Source of the DNA: Asaia bogorensis
Lineage (GTDB): Bacteria; Pseudomonadota; Alphaproteobacteria; Acetobacterales; Acetobacteraceae
Assembly (NCBI GenBank): GCA_945868845.1
Contig: CAMBMS010000005.1
Coordinates: forward strand, 113,059 to 177,058
Direction of reading: 5' to 3'
Length of the DNA: 64,000 nucleotides
In this document: piece after piece, positions 9,026 through 18,778 of the stretch
Layout: every line of letters begins with the position of its first letter
How positions within the stretch are numbered: position 1 is the first letter of the stretch
Notes under the pieces: generated by a model
Seen by the model: the letters and a program-made list of their open reading frames with translations, nothing else
What the model was told of the DNA's origin: nothing
The model's database searches: none
Position numbers and translations under genes: made by a program

Positions 9026-9523
9026 ATGACGCAGTTTTTTTTTCCGCCACGTCACGTGACATTGCTCGGCCTTGGCGCCATGGCGCTGCTGGTTACCGGC
9101 TGCCAGGAGCCGCGCGCGCCGCGCACGCCGCTCTACGCAGTGGATTTCACCGGCGGCGCGAAAACCTGCACGACAAGCGCGGTCGACCTTACCGGCGGGA
9201 AGTCTGCCGATGCCACGATGACGTTAGGCAATGATAGCGGCTGGTGCGCCATCACCGTCTGGCAGGCCAAGGCAGCGCAGCCGGGCGGCCTGTTGGGTAG
9301 GTCGGGGACAGTCGGGCACAAACCCTTCGCCGCCGGCCTGGTGCAAGCACGGCCGCAGCACGGGAACTTGCACATCCATTCGGTCGGGGATGACACGCGG
9401 GTGGACTACACGCCCGATCCGGGCTTCATCGGGACGGACCGCTTCGCCGTGCGCTTCCTGCCCGGCAACCAAGCATCGGGCGAGCCCGTTTTGACCGTAA
9501 GCGTGACGGTAACGGCGAAGTAG
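9026..9523 (+). CDS. Small lipoprotein, unknown function
   Basis: This 165-residue protein has a hydrophobic N-terminus ending in a lipobox (LVTGC, Cys26), so it should be lipid-anchored. The mature part includes repeated Thr-Gly-Gly segments (DFTGGAKTC, DLTGGKSAD). Its C-terminal stretch (VDYTPDPGFIGTDRFAVRF) resembles the Ig-like 'PxxGFxGxDxF' repeats of cadherin-like bacterial surface domains. I do not recognise a characterised relative. It ends 3 bases before the stop of the converging secreted-protein gene. Confidence 0.65.
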   Translation: MTQFFFPPRHVTLLGLGAMALLVTGCQEPRAPRTPLYAVDFTGGAKTCTTSAVDLTGGKSADATMTLGNDSGWCAITVWQAKAAQPGGLLGRSGTVGHKPFAAGLVQARPQHGNLHIHSVGDDTRVDYTPDPGFIGTDRFAVRFLPGNQASGEPVLTVSVTVTAK

Positions 9524-9526
9524 TTA

Positions 9527-10060
9527 TTACTCCTCCGTGGACGGGCGCGCAGCCGGTGTAGCGGCGCGCGCCGTGCGGGTGGTCGCGCGGGCGGGCGGCG
9601 CGCAGGTAGTGATGCTGGCGGGCAACAAATCTTTGCCGGCGGTATAGGCCGCGAGATCGGCTGGGCTAGACAGGGCCATCACCTCGGAAAACAGCACCAT
9701 GTTGCGCGGGCAATGATCGCCACCGATCCGCGAGGCCATGGTGGAGCGCACATTCACCAGATCCGTCGCGAAATCATCCGCCGCCTTCCTCCATTGCCCG
9801 CCATGAGCGCGCTTGAAATGCGCGTTCATGTTCTTGTCGAGATCGAGCAGGGCCGGGCGATAGCGCTGGACGAAGGCATTGTAGGAATCATTACGACGGC
9901 AGGCGATCGCGAGAACCAGCAACTCGCTTTTCAGGGCCGCAAGTTCGAACATGGCCTGTTCCGCCGGTATGGCACAGCGCGGCGCAGCCAGAACGGGCTG
10001 GGCGAGCAGGCTGGCGGCGGCCAGGGTGGCGAGCAGGACCTTGCTGGACAGACGGCGCAT
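9527..10060 (-). CDS. Secreted protein, unknown function
   Basis: The 177-residue product starts at ATG 10060, which has a good GGAGAA upstream. A longer in-frame start at 10129 would bury the signal peptide. Residues 1-25 form a Sec signal (MRRLSSKVLLATLAAASLLA, ending PVLAA). The mature part is mostly helical, with two or three cysteines (RCAIP, ACRRND, HCPRN), and ends in a Pro/Ala/Thr-rich tail. This resembles uncharacterised periplasmic proteins of Acetobacteraceae. No enzymatic motif is seen. Confidence 0.7.
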   Translation of the reverse strand: MRRLSSKVLLATLAAASLLAQPVLAAPRCAIPAEQAMFELAALKSELLVLAIACRRNDSYNAFVQRYRPALLDLDKNMNAHFKRAHGGQWRKAADDFATDLVNVRSTMASRIGGDHCPRNMVLFSEVMALSSPADLAAYTAGKDLLPASITTCAPPARATTRTARAATPAARPSTEE

Positions 10061-10297
10061 GGACTTCTCCTGGTCATTGTCCGGATCGTAAATGTGTTGC
10101 CAAAACGCGTCCAGGGTGGGGGCGCGCACTAGCTTCTAGCAGGCGACGCGCCAACAGGAAACGCCACAGGCCTGTCGATCGTCGATAAATTGATCGTCCA
10201 TCAGCCAATCGCTGACTCAAACTATCCATGACCGATCTTCAGTGGAAAACTATACGTCTGATCAATTGCCACCAAAGCTGTTATTATAATTTTGATA

Positions 10298-10567
10298 TTA
10301 GTGCCGATGACGATGACGGTGACGATAGCCGCCATCGCGGTACCGCGGTGGCGCGTAAAATTTGACACTGGTTCCGCCATTTCCGCCACCGTAATAGTCG
10401 CCACCGTAATAGCCAGTACCGTAATAGCCGCCATCGTTATAGGCGACGCACCCGGTCAACATCACGCCGATCACGCAAACCGCGATAATGCCCCGAACCC
10501 AATCGCCGAAAATTTGGTTGCCTGGGAGCCATTTGTATTGACGAGCTTTCACATCAGAGCCCTCCAT
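10298..10567 (-). CDS. Gly/Tyr-rich small lipoprotein with His-Arg tail
   Basis: This 89-residue ORF has a hydrophobic segment (GIIAVCVIGVMLTGC) that reads as a lipoprotein signal with lipobox LTGC. It is followed by tandem GYYGTGYYGGDYYGGG and a C-terminal HRHRHRHRH run. Such short Gly/Tyr-rich lipoproteins are common in Rhodospirillales and have no assigned role. The His-Arg tail might bind metal or anionic polymer (inference). The start is uncertain, since the ORF is open further upstream. About 235 bases to its 3' side and 218 bases to its 5' side hold no gene I can support. Confidence 0.5.
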   Translation of the reverse strand: MEGSDVKARQYKWLPGNQIFGDWVRGIIAVCVIGVMLTGCVAYNDGGYYGTGYYGGDYYGGGNGGTSVKFYAPPRYRDGGYRHRHRHRH

Positions 10568-10785
10568 AAGCTTCCACCAGGCCTGGCGGAATAATGGGAC
10601 GATGGCCATTAATATGGGTAAACCTAAGGCATCGGTATGTTGGCAGTATGGTGTTTTCCCAGGTCCGGTTGATTCGATCCCCCACAGCAGCGCTGGCTGG
10701 CGGTCGATGACGACTGGCCTGATAGATGTTCTTTGCCGGAAGCAAGGTCGGAGGCGTTGCCCCGGAACCCCACCCAACCCGGTTG

Positions 10786-11403
10786 TCAATCCTGCCGTGG
10801 GCCCGCGGGGCCTTTGTAAAAATCGGGCCAGCGACGTTGGACCAGGGGGCCGTCATCGGCGTAGGCTAGGCAGCTATTGAGCACGGCAGGTGGTCCGCCA
10901 AAATGTTCGGTCACGCGTGTGTCATAGCCATCGCCGGGAGGTAGCGATTTTTTCGCGGCCTCGGCTTCGCGGCGGACGCGGGTGGGGAACGTGGTCTGGA
11001 AGGCCGTAGTGGCCATTTGTTGCAGTAATTCCCGTAAATGGGTGCAACCAACGGTGCGCCCGACGCGTTCATTGGCCGCGCGAAGAAAGCCCTTGCCAAT
11101 CTTCAGACCCTGGAGGCGGGCGAAATTTGGCGCGGCGGCGGGGCACATGCGATAGGGGCCGGCCTCTGTCACGGCTTCGGAGGTTACGATTTCCATATCG
11201 TCATTGATGGTCAGGCGAAGCCACATGTGGTGCAGCTTCTCGCCCGGCGCGATATAGCCGCGATGGTGATTGGGAAAGCCGTAAGTTTTGGTATCCACCA
11301 GTTCGGCCTCGATATCATATAGGCCATCCGCGCGCTGGTAGCCGTGGATCGTGATGGCGCGGGAGTGTTGCAATTCGCGCGGGGCCGGAGGGGAGAGGGG
11401 CAT
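10786..11403 (-). CDS. DUF2889 family protein
   Basis: The 205-residue protein matches the DUF2889 pattern. It opens with HGYQRADGLYDIEAELVDTK. A WLRLTINDDMEIV strand and a Cys-containing PYRMCPAAAPNF follow. The conserved GCTHLRELLQQMATTAFQ comes after these. The biochemical function is unknown, although family members are often found near aromatic-degradation genes. It starts 3 bases after the aroKB stop on the same strand, so the two are probably co-transcribed. Confidence 0.8.
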   Translation of the reverse strand: MPLSPPAPRELQHSRAITIHGYQRADGLYDIEAELVDTKTYGFPNHHRGYIAPGEKLHHMWLRLTINDDMEIVTSEAVTEAGPYRMCPAAAPNFARLQGLKIGKGFLRAANERVGRTVGCTHLRELLQQMATTAFQTTFPTRVRREAEAAKKSLPPGDGYDTRVTEHFGGPPAVLNSCLAYADDGPLVQRRWPDFYKGPAGPRQD

Positions 11404-11406
11404 AGG

Positions 11407-13113
11407 CTATGCCTCGCAGCCAGCGTCGCGCAGCAAGGATGTGACAGCCTCGATGCTGAGATCGCCGCTGGTAAAGGCCTGGCCGATGCCGCGAGCCAGG
11501 ACGAATTTCAATGCGCCGTCGCGCACCTTCTTATCCTTGCGCATATGCCCGATCAGGGTAGCGGCAGAAAAACGGCGGTTCAGCGTGGCAATCTCCGCCG
11601 GCAGGCCGACCTTGGCAACGTGGGACACGACACGGTCTGCATCCGATTCCGCGCATATTCCCAGCCGCGCAGACAGCCGGAACGCGAGGCCCAATCCCAC
11701 CGCCACGGCCTCCCCATGCAGTAATCCGCCGCCATAGGCGTATTCCGCTTCCAGCGCATGCGCGAATGTGTGGCCCAGATTGAGCAGGGCGCGGCCATCG
11801 TTGGGTTTTTCTTCGCGCTCATCATCGCCGACCACCGCGGCCTTGAAGGCACAGGCGCGTAGGATTGCCTCGGCTTGCGCATCGCGATCGCCGGCAATCA
11901 GCCCCGCGCCATGCGCCTCGCACCAATCGAAGAACGCCGCGTCACCGATCAAGCCCGCCTTGGCGATTTCGGCATAGCCGGCGCGCAATTCTCGAATTGG
12001 CAGGCTAGCAAGGGTAGACGTGTCGGCCAGCACCATGTGGGGCTGATAGAATGCACCCACCAGATTTTTACCGCGCGCCGTGTTCACCCCGACCTTGCCG
12101 CCCACGGAACTATCGACCTGCGATAGCAACGTCGTCGGCACCTGCACAAAGGGCAATCCACGCAACGTCGTCGCCGCGGCAAAGCCCGCCAGATCACCCA
12201 CCACGCCGCCGCCCAGCGCAATCACCGCAGTGCGCCGTTCCACCCCGGCTGCCAGAAGCTGGTCAACGATACGGCCGTAATTCTCCAGCGACTTCGATGC
12301 CTCGCCCGGCGCCACTACGATGGATTGCGCCGCGATGCCCGTCTCCACCAGGCCCGCCATCAACGTCGCCAGATGCAGGTGCTCCACGTTGGCATCAGTG
12401 ATCACCACCGCGCGCTTTTGCGGCAGAACCGAGGCCAGATACGCCCCCGCGCGCGCCAGCAGCCCATCGCCGATCACCACGTCGTACTCGGTCGTGGACA
12501 GCGCCACGCGCAACCGTCGCGCCGGGCGCCAGTTCATCAGCGCGTCCAGCGCGATCGCCGTCGTTGCATCCTGAGAGTCATCGCCGCAATCAACGATCAC
12601 GTCGGCCTCCGCATAGACCGGATAACGCGTATCCATCAGCCGCCGCATGATCTCAGCCGGGTCACCGCCATGCAGCATCGGCCGATTGTCGCGCAGCGCG
12701 ACGCGCCGCAGCAGGGTCGGCAGTTGGCAGCGCAGCCACACGCACACGCCCTCGGCGCGGATCACAGCGCGCGTCTCGGCATCCATATAGGACCCGCCAC
12801 CTGTCGCCAGGACGATGGGATCCTCCGAGAGTAGCCGCCGGATCACCCGCCGTTCGCCGCCGCGGAATTCCTGCTCGCCATAACGGGCAAAGATTTCCGG
12901 GATAGTGCAGCCCGCCGCGAGTTCGATCTCGGTATCCGCGTCGCGAAACGGCAGCCCCAGCCGCCCGGCCAGCCGCCGCCCGATGGATGTCTTCCCCGCA
13001 CCCATCAGGCCGACCAGGACGATACTGCGCCCTGCCAGCGCCGGATTGGCAGCGGCGAATGCGGATACCGCGCCGGGCAGCCCCGGCTCGCTCTGGCTTA
13101 TGTTGCGTCTCAT
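11407..13113 (-). CDS. aroKB: Bifunctional shikimate kinase / 3-dehydroquinate synthase
   Basis: One 568-residue ORF fuses two shikimate-pathway enzymes. Residues about 25-195 are shikimate kinase: P-loop GLMGAGKTSIGRR, DADTEIE, FRGGERRV, then the LATGGGSY glycine motif. Residues about 205-568 are the NAD- and metal-dependent 3-dehydroquinate synthase: EASKSLENYGRIVDQLL, LGGGVVGDLAGFAAATTLRG, VPTTLLSQVDSSVGGK. Its metal ligands lie in GYAEIAK, LNLGHTFAHALE and LLHGEAVAVG. I prefer ATG 13113 over the longer 13152 start because homologous fusions begin close to the kinase. Such fusions are known in Acetobacteraceae. The two enzymes catalyse non-consecutive steps. Confidence 0.95.
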   Translation of the reverse strand: MRRNISQSEPGLPGAVSAFAAANPALAGRSIVLVGLMGAGKTSIGRRLAGRLGLPFRDADTEIELAAGCTIPEIFARYGEQEFRGGERRVIRRLLSEDPIVLATGGGSYMDAETRAVIRAEGVCVWLRCQLPTLLRRVALRDNRPMLHGGDPAEIMRRLMDTRYPVYAEADVIVDCGDDSQDATTAIALDALMNWRPARRLRVALSTTEYDVVIGDGLLARAGAYLASVLPQKRAVVITDANVEHLHLATLMAGLVETGIAAQSIVVAPGEASKSLENYGRIVDQLLAAGVERRTAVIALGGGVVGDLAGFAAATTLRGLPFVQVPTTLLSQVDSSVGGKVGVNTARGKNLVGAFYQPHMVLADTSTLASLPIRELRAGYAEIAKAGLIGDAAFFDWCEAHGAGLIAGDRDAQAEAILRACAFKAAVVGDDEREEKPNDGRALLNLGHTFAHALEAEYAYGGGLLHGEAVAVGLGLAFRLSARLGICAESDADRVVSHVAKVGLPAEIATLNRRFSAATLIGHMRKDKKVRDGALKFVLARGIGQAFTSGDLSIEAVTSLLRDAGCEA

Positions 13114-13187
13114 GGCGGCGGAGGCTAGCACAGTCACCCTAGTGCTGGCCAAATGGCCCGCTCGCGCGAGTCGTACCTGGAAGCCAG

Positions 13188-13331
13188 ATGGGCCGTATCC
13201 TCCCTATTGTCCTTGCCGTCATCGCGAGCGCGCTCGCCGCCGGTTTTGTCTATCTCGGCGCCCTCCCCCCGGACCCGCCGATGCGCGAAATCCAGCGCAC
13301 GGTTCCCAGCGACCGTTTTCAGAACCGATGA
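13188..13331 (+). CDS. Single-helix membrane peptide upstream of xerD
   Basis: This 47-residue ORF starts MGRILPIVLAVIASALAAGF. It has one N-terminal transmembrane helix, then a short periplasmic-type tail ending TVPSDRFQNR. Its stop overlaps the xerD start (ATGA), the usual sign of translational coupling. It lies in the divergent region between aroKB and xerD. Short proteins of this shape occur at the same place in related genomes (from memory, not checked). Function unknown. Confidence 0.6.
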   Translation: MGRILPIVLAVIASALAAGFVYLGALPPDPPMREIQRTVPSDRFQNR

Positions 13332-14203
13332 ATCGGCATTTTGAATCTTTTCTCGAAATGCTTGCCGCCGAGCGGGGCGCGGCACGCAACACCCTACTCT
13401 CCTACCAGGCCGACCTCGAGGACTTTGCCGCCTTCGCCGCCGCCCGTCGCGTCGCGCCCGAGGCCGCCGAGGCCGCCCTACTGCAAGCCTACATGACCCA
13501 TCTGCACAGCATCGGCCTTTCAGAGCGCACCGCCGCGCGCCGGCTATCCGCGCTACGCCAGTTCCACCGCTTCCTGTTGCGCGAAAACATCCGTCCCGAC
13601 GACCCCACCCAGCTTCTCGACAGTCCGCGTTTACCGAAATCGCTGCCGAAATATCTATCCGAGCAAGATGTCGACACCTTGCTCGTCACCGCCGCCGCGC
13701 ATCCCGGCCGCCAAGGCGCCATCGCCCACGCGGCCCTGGAAATCCTCTACGCCACTGGCCTGCGCGTTTCGGAACTCCTTAACCTTCCCCGGGCCGCTTT
13801 ATCCGGCGACGCCGAGATCCTGCTAATCCGCGGCAAGGGTGGCAAGGAACGCATCGTTCCCCTATCGCAAGCCGCGAAGGATGCCACCGCCCACCTCGCA
13901 CGCACGCACGAAAAAAACCGCTGGTTGTTCCCCGGCCGCAACCCGACCCAACCAATGACTCGCCAGGGTTTCGCATTTTTACTAAAGAGGATCGCTCTAC
14001 AATCCGGTCTCGATCCCGCCCACGTTTCTCCACACGTGCTGCGCCATTCTTTCGCCTCGCATCTGCTAGCGCGCGGCGCAGATCTGCGCAGCCTGCAACT
14101 TCTGCTCGGCCATGCCGATATTGCGACGACGCAAATCTACACCCATATCCTGGCCGAACGTCTGCAACGGCTGGTGGAAGCACATCACCCGCTAGCGCGT
14201 TAA
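13328..14203 (+). CDS. xerD: Tyrosine recombinase XerD
   Basis: The 291-residue protein has the XerC/D architecture. The N-terminal SAM-like core-binding domain (about 1-90) includes YQADLEDFAAF and SERTAARRLSALRQFHRFL. The catalytic domain carries the Arg of ATGLRVSELL, the Lys region of RGKGGKERIVPL, the HxxR box HVLRHSFASHLL, and GHADIATTQIYTH with the Tyr nucleophile. It should act with XerC at dif to resolve chromosome dimers. The start is placed at ATG 13328, overlapping the small upstream ORF; a longer in-frame extension would run into the aroKB promoter region. Confidence 0.93.
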   Translation: MNRHFESFLEMLAAERGAARNTLLSYQADLEDFAAFAAARRVAPEAAEAALLQAYMTHLHSIGLSERTAARRLSALRQFHRFLLRENIRPDDPTQLLDSPRLPKSLPKYLSEQDVDTLLVTAAAHPGRQGAIAHAALEILYATGLRVSELLNLPRAALSGDAEILLIRGKGGKERIVPLSQAAKDATAHLARTHEKNRWLFPGRNPTQPMTRQGFAFLLKRIALQSGLDPAHVSPHVLRHSFASHLLARGADLRSLQLLLGHADIATTQIYTHILAERLQRLVEAHHPLAR

Positions 14204-14204
14204 C

Positions 14205-15899
14205 TCACGCCGTCTTCGCGGCCTCCACCCCCAGCTCCTTCGCCATCTCCTCGCGCATGATGAATTTCTGCATCTTCCCGGTAACCGTCATGGGGAACGT
14301 ATCAACAAATTTAATATGCCTTGGCACTTTGTAATGCGCGATCTGGTCCTTGCAGAATGCCCTCACTTCATCCGCCGTTAAATTTTCCTGCCCACGCGGC
14401 TTTATCCAGGCGCAGATTTCCTCGCCAAAGCGCGCATCTGGCACGCCGAACACCTGCACCTCCTCAATCTTTGGATGGCGATACAGAAATTCCTCGATCT
14501 CGCGCGGATAGATATTCTCCCCGCCCCGAATCACCATGTCCTTGATCCGCCCGACGATGTTGCAGAAGCCCTCCCCGTCGATCACCGCTAGATCGCCGGT
14601 ATGCATCCATCGCCCGGCATCAATCGCCTGCGCCGTCCGCTCCGCATCGTCCCAGTAGCCCAACATCACCGCATAGCCGCGCGTGCACAGCTCGCCAGAT
14701 GTCCCACACGGCACGATTTTCCCATCCGCATCGACGATCTTCACTTCAAGATGCGGATGCACGCGGCCCACAGTGGAAACCCGCCGTTCCAAAGGGTCCT
14801 CGATGGAGGTCTGGAAACTTACCGGACTGGTTTCCGTCATGCCGTAGGCAATGGTGATTTCCGAAAGATGCATCTGCGACACCGCGCGGCGCATGACCTC
14901 GATCGGGCACGGTGCTCCGGCCATGATCCCCGTACGCAAGGACGAAAGATCGAACTTCCCGAAGTCCGCATGCTCCATCTGCGCGATGAACATGGTCGGC
15001 ACGCCATGTAGGGCCGTGCAACGTTCCTCCGCCACTGTCTGCAAGGTCGCCAGCGGATCGAAACCCTCGCCGGGAAACACCATCGCCGATCCATGCGTGG
15101 TGCAGGCCAGGTTGCCTAGCACCATACCGAAACAATGATACAGTGGCACCGGAATACACAACTTGTCCGCTAGCCCCAGCCGCATCGCCTCGCCGACAAA
15201 GTAGCCGTTATTGACGATGTTATGATGCGTCAACGTCGCGCCCTTCGGTGCCCCGGTGGTGCCAGAAGTAAATTGAATATTGATCGGATCGTCGAATTGC
15301 AGCGTGCCCGCTAGCTCCCGTAGCCGCGCCACCTCCGCCGGGCCACCCATGCCATACACCGCCTCGAAGCCAAGCATCCCCGGCCCCGGCGCGGCGGCAA
15401 TCTCGATCACCATCTCCAGCGTCGGCAGTTTCACTGCCCGCAGCTTTCCCGGCGCGCACCGGGAAATTTCTGGCGCCAGGGTGTTGATCATCCCCACATA
15501 ATCCGATGTCCGGAACCGCGTCGCCATAATCAGTGCCCGGCAGCCCACCTTGTTCAGCGCATACTCCAGCTCCGCCAGCCGGTAAGCCGGGTTGATATTC
15601 ACCAACACCAGCCCCGCCTTCGAGGTGGCATATTGGGTCACCACCCATTCGGCATTGTTGGGCGACCAGATGCCAATCCGGTCCCCCGGCGCCAGCCCCA
15701 GCGCCAGTAGCCCCGCCGCCAGCGCATCGACCTTCGCGCCCAGCTCGGCATAGCTGAGCCGTACCCCCTGCTGGCGTACGATCAGCGCCGGCCGTTCGCT
15801 CCATCGCGCCACCGCGCGGTCAAAATTAACGCCAATCGTCTCGCCTAACAGGGCAACATCGGCCAACCCGTTCACATAGCTCAGCGCCGCGTCGTTCAT
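14205..15899 (-). CDS. AMP-dependent acyl-CoA synthetase (FadD-like)
   Basis: This 564-residue adenylate-forming ligase contains the ATP-binding loop [10 protein letters not shown], the YGMTE motif ([14 protein letters not shown]) and the hinge/A8 region ([20 protein letters not shown]). The C-terminal catalytic Lys lies in TVTGKMQKF. It joins a carboxylic acid to CoA through an acyl-adenylate. It is divergent from, and 96 bases away from, the isovaleryl-CoA dehydrogenase and MCC genes. A branched short-chain acid such as isovalerate is therefore a plausible substrate (inference). The start at 15899 has an AGGGAGG-type RBS; the longer frame to 15968 lacks one. Confidence 0.9.
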   Translation of the reverse strand: MNDAALSYVNGLADVALLGETIGVNFDRAVARWSERPALIVRQQGVRLSYAELGAKVDALAAGLLALGLAPGDRIGIWSPNNAEWVVTQYATSKAGLVLVNINPAYRLAELEYALNKVGCRALIMATRFRTSDYVGMINTLAPEISRCAPGKLRAVKLPTLEMVIEIAAAPGPGMLGFEAVYGMGGPAEVARLRELAGTLQFDDPINIQFTSGTTGAPKGATLTHHNIVNNGYFVGEAMRLGLADKLCIPVPLYHCFGMVLGNLACTTHGSAMVFPGEGFDPLATLQTVAEERCTALHGVPTMFIAQMEHADFGKFDLSSLRTGIMAGAPCPIEVMRRAVSQMHLSEITIAYGMTETSPVSFQTSIEDPLERRVSTVGRVHPHLEVKIVDADGKIVPCGTSGELCTRGYAVMLGYWDDAERTAQAIDAGRWMHTGDLAVIDGEGFCNIVGRIKDMVIRGGENIYPREIEEFLYRHPKIEEVQVFGVPDARFGEEICAWIKPRGQENLTADEVRAFCKDQIAHYKVPRHIKFVDTFPMTVTGKMQKFIMREEMAKELGVEAAKTA

Positions 15900-15995
15900 C
15901 CTGGTATCCTCCCTTAGCCGACGCCGCCTTGGCGGGCGGCGCTTGATCGGCAATATAGCCTCGCACACGACGTTTCATACCCAGCGGAGAGCGGC

Positions 15996-17174
15996 ATGAG
16001 TGGCATCCCAAAACGGATTCCCGGCCTCGATTTTGACCTCGGGGAAACCGCGGACATGCTGCGCGACCAGGTGGAGGCCTTCGCCGCCGCCGAAATCGCC
16101 CCGCGCGCCGCTCAGATCGACCGCGACAACGATTTCCCCGCCGATCTCTGGCGCAAGATGGGCGCGATGGGCCTGCTTGGCATCACGGTGGAGGAAAAGT
16201 ATGGCGGCGCCGGCATGGGCTACCTGGAACATGTGGTGGCGATGGAGGAGATTTCTCGCGCCTCCGCCGCTGTGGGTTTGTCGTACGGCGCACATTCCAA
16301 TCTCTGCGTGAACCAGATTTGCAGGAATGGCAGGGAAGACCAGAAGCGCCGCTATTTGCCGAAACTGGTGACGGGCGAAAATATCGGAGCCCTGGCGATG
16401 AGCGAACCGGGCGCCGGCTCGGACGTGGTATCGATGCGCTTGCGCGCGGAAAAGCGCGGCGAGCGCTACATTCTCAACGGCACGAAATTTTGGATTACCA
16501 ACGGCCCCGATGCGGAGGTGCTGGTAATCTACGCCAAGACCGACCCCGACGCCGGCCCGCGCGGCATCACTGCCTTTTTGGTAGAGAGGGGGTTCGCCGG
16601 TTTCTCATGCGCGCAAAAGCTCGACAAGCTCGGCATGCGCGGCTCCAACACCGGCGAACTTGTATTCCAGGATTGCGAAGTGCCGGCGGAAAATGTTTTG
16701 GGCCACGTAGGCGAAGGCGTGCGCGTGCTGATGAGTGGGCTGGATTTCGAACGCGTGGTGCTTGCCGCCGGGCCGCTCGGCATCATGCAGGCTTGCATGG
16801 ACGTGGTGGTGCCGTATGTGCACGAGCGCAAACAATTCGACCAGCCAATCGGGGAATTCCAGCTTATGCAGGGTAAGCTGGCAGATATGTACACCATCAT
16901 GAACGCCAGCAAGGCCTATGTTTACACGGTGGCAAAAGCCTGCGACCGTGGCATTACGACCCGCAAGGACGCCGCCGGCGCCATCCTCTATGCCGCTGAA
17001 AAAGCCACCTGGATGGCGCTGGAAGCCATCCAATGCCTGGGTGGCAACGGCTATATTAACGACTACCCCACCGGCCGCCTGCTACGCGATGCGAAACTTT
17101 ACGAAATCGGTGCCGGCACCTCGGAAATCCGTCGCATGCTGATCGGGCGTGAGCTCTTCAAGGAAACCGCATGA
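15996..17174 (+). CDS. ivd: Isovaleryl-CoA dehydrogenase
   Basis: The 392-residue flavoprotein belongs to the acyl-CoA dehydrogenase family. FAD/substrate motifs are visible: [32 protein letters not shown], and a C-terminal [13 protein letters not shown] followed by [17 protein letters not shown]. The helix [18 protein letters not shown] carries the Glu that serves as catalytic base specifically in isovaleryl-CoA dehydrogenases. This separates it from butyryl-type enzymes, where the base lies elsewhere. It oxidises isovaleryl-CoA to 3-methylcrotonyl-CoA in leucine breakdown. Its stop overlaps the MCC beta start by 4 bases. Confidence 0.93.
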   Translation: MSGIPKRIPGLDFDLGETADMLRDQVEAFAAAEIAPRAAQIDRDNDFPADLWRKMGAMGLLGITVEEKYGGAGMGYLEHVVAMEEISRASAAVGLSYGAHSNLCVNQICRNGREDQKRRYLPKLVTGENIGALAMSEPGAGSDVVSMRLRAEKRGERYILNGTKFWITNGPDAEVLVIYAKTDPDAGPRGITAFLVERGFAGFSCAQKLDKLGMRGSNTGELVFQDCEVPAENVLGHVGEGVRVLMSGLDFERVVLAAGPLGIMQACMDVVVPYVHERKQFDQPIGEFQLMQGKLADMYTIMNASKAYVYTVAKACDRGITTRKDAAGAILYAAEKATWMALEAIQCLGGNGYINDYPTGRLLRDAKLYEIGAGTSEIRRMLIGRELFKETA

Positions 17175-18778
17175 TTGCCCTCCGCTCCGAACTTAACGTC
17201 CGTGGCGAGGAATTTGCCACCAACGCCGCCGCCATGCGCGCTTTGGTGGACGACCTGCGCGCGCAGGTCGCCAAGGTAGAACTCGGCGGCGGAGAAGCGT
17301 CGCGCAAACGTCATCTCAGCCGTAATAAGCTATTGCCGCGCGATCGCGTGCAGGGCCTGATCGACCCCGGATCACCTTTCCTGGAATTCTCCCAGCTCGC
17401 TGCGCATGGCCTCTACAACGATGAGGTTCCCGCCGCCGGCATCGTCACTGGCATCGGCCGCGTCTGCAGCCGCGAATGCGTCATCGTTGCCAATGACGCC
17501 ACGGTGAAGGGCGGCACTTATTTTCCCATCACGGTGAAAAAACACCTCCGCGCGCAGGAAATCGCCCGTGTCAACCATCTCCCTTGCATTTATCTAGTGG
17601 ATTCCGGCGGCGCTTTCCTGCCGCAGCAGGACGAAATTTTTCCGGATCGCGAGCATTTCGGCCGTATCTTCTTCAATCAAGCGAATATGTCGGCCGAAGG
17701 CATTCCGCAAATCGCAGTGGTGATGGGGTCCTGCACCGCCGGCGGCGCCTATGTGCCGGCGATGTCGGATGAAAATATAATCGTCCGCAACCAGGGTACC
17801 ATCTTCCTCGGCGGCCCGCCGCTGGTGCAGGCCGCCACCGGGGAAATCGTCACTGCAGAAGAGCTCGGCGGCGCCGATGTGCATGCCCGCACCTCCGGCG
17901 TGGTGGACCATTACGCACAGAACGACCCGCACGCGCTGGCGCTAGCGCGACGTATCGTTGCCGGCCTCACCCGCCCGAAATTTCCGCAACTGGAAGTCCG
18001 AGTCCCACTACCCCCAAACTACGCGCCAGAAGAGCTTTACGGTATCATCCCCGCCGACATCCGTACGCCCTACGATGTGCGCGAAGTAATTGCCCGCATC
18101 ACTGATTCCAGCACATTCGATGAATTCAAGCGCCTCTACGGCACCACGCTTGTTTGCGGTTTCGCACATATCCACGGCATGCCAGTCGGCATCCTCGCCA
18201 ATAACGGCATTCTGTTTTCCGAATCCGCCCTAAAAGGCGCGCACTTCATCGAGCTGTGCAGCCAGCGCAACATCCCGCTGCTCTTCCTGCAAAACATCAC
18301 CGGTTTCATGGTCGGCCGCAAATACGAAGCCGGCGGCATCGCCAAGGATGGCGCCAAGCTTGTCACCGCCGTCTCCACTACATCGGTGCCGAAAATTACG
18401 GTCGTCATCGGCGGCAGTTATGGAGCCGGAAATTATGGCATGTGCGGCCGCGCCTACGACCCACGCTTTTTGTTCATGTGGCCGAACGCCCGCATCTCCG
18501 TCATGGGTGGCGAACAGGCCGCCAGCGTCCTCGCCCAAGTTCGGCGTGATAATTTCAAAGCACAAGGCAAGGACTGGCCAGCAGACGAGGAAGAAAAATT
18601 CAAATCTCCCATCCGCGCGCAATACGACAGGCAAGGCCATCCCTATTACGCCACCGCGCGCCTGTGGGATGACGGCATCATCGACCCCGCCGATACGCGC
18701 CGCGTCGTCGCCCTTTCGCTGGCCGCGGCGCTCAACGCTCCCATCAGGCCGACGCGCTTCGGCGTCTTCCGGATGTAA
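17171..18778 (+). CDS. mccB: Methylcrotonyl-CoA carboxylase beta subunit (carboxyltransferase)
   Basis: The 535-residue protein is an acyl-CoA carboxyltransferase of the MCC type. The N-half includes [20 protein letters not shown] and [20 protein letters not shown]. The C-half has the second crotonase-like domain with [36 protein letters not shown] and [13 protein letters not shown]. It transfers CO2 from carboxybiotin to 3-methylcrotonyl-CoA. It sits between ivd and the biotin-carrying alpha subunit with 4- and 1-base overlaps, an operon typical of leucine/isovalerate utilisation. Confidence 0.95.
   Translation: MIALRSELNVRGEEFATNAAAMRALVDDLRAQVAKVELGGGEASRKRHLSRNKLLPRDRVQGLIDPGSPFLEFSQLAAHGLYNDEVPAAGIVTGIGRVCSRECVIVANDATVKGGTYFPITVKKHLRAQEIARVNHLPCIYLVDSGGAFLPQQDEIFPDREHFGRIFFNQANMSAEGIPQIAVVMGSCTAGGAYVPAMSDENIIVRNQGTIFLGGPPLVQAATGEIVTAEELGGADVHARTSGVVDHYAQNDPHALALARRIVAGLTRPKFPQLEVRVPLPPNYAPEELYGIIPADIRTPYDVREVIARITDSSTFDEFKRLYGTTLVCGFAHIHGMPVGILANNGILFSESALKGAHFIELCSQRNIPLLFLQNITGFMVGRKYEAGGIAKDGAKLVTAVSTTSVPKITVVIGGSYGAGNYGMCGRAYDPRFLFMWPNARISVMGGEQAASVLAQVRRDNFKAQGKDWPADEEEKFKSPIRAQYDRQGHPYYATARLWDDGIIDPADTRRVVALSLAAALNAPIRPTRFGVFRM

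Noticed and set aside
10298..10450. CRISPR-like short repeats
   Set aside because: The repeated units are Gly-Tyr and His-Arg codons within one reading frame, with no spacers.
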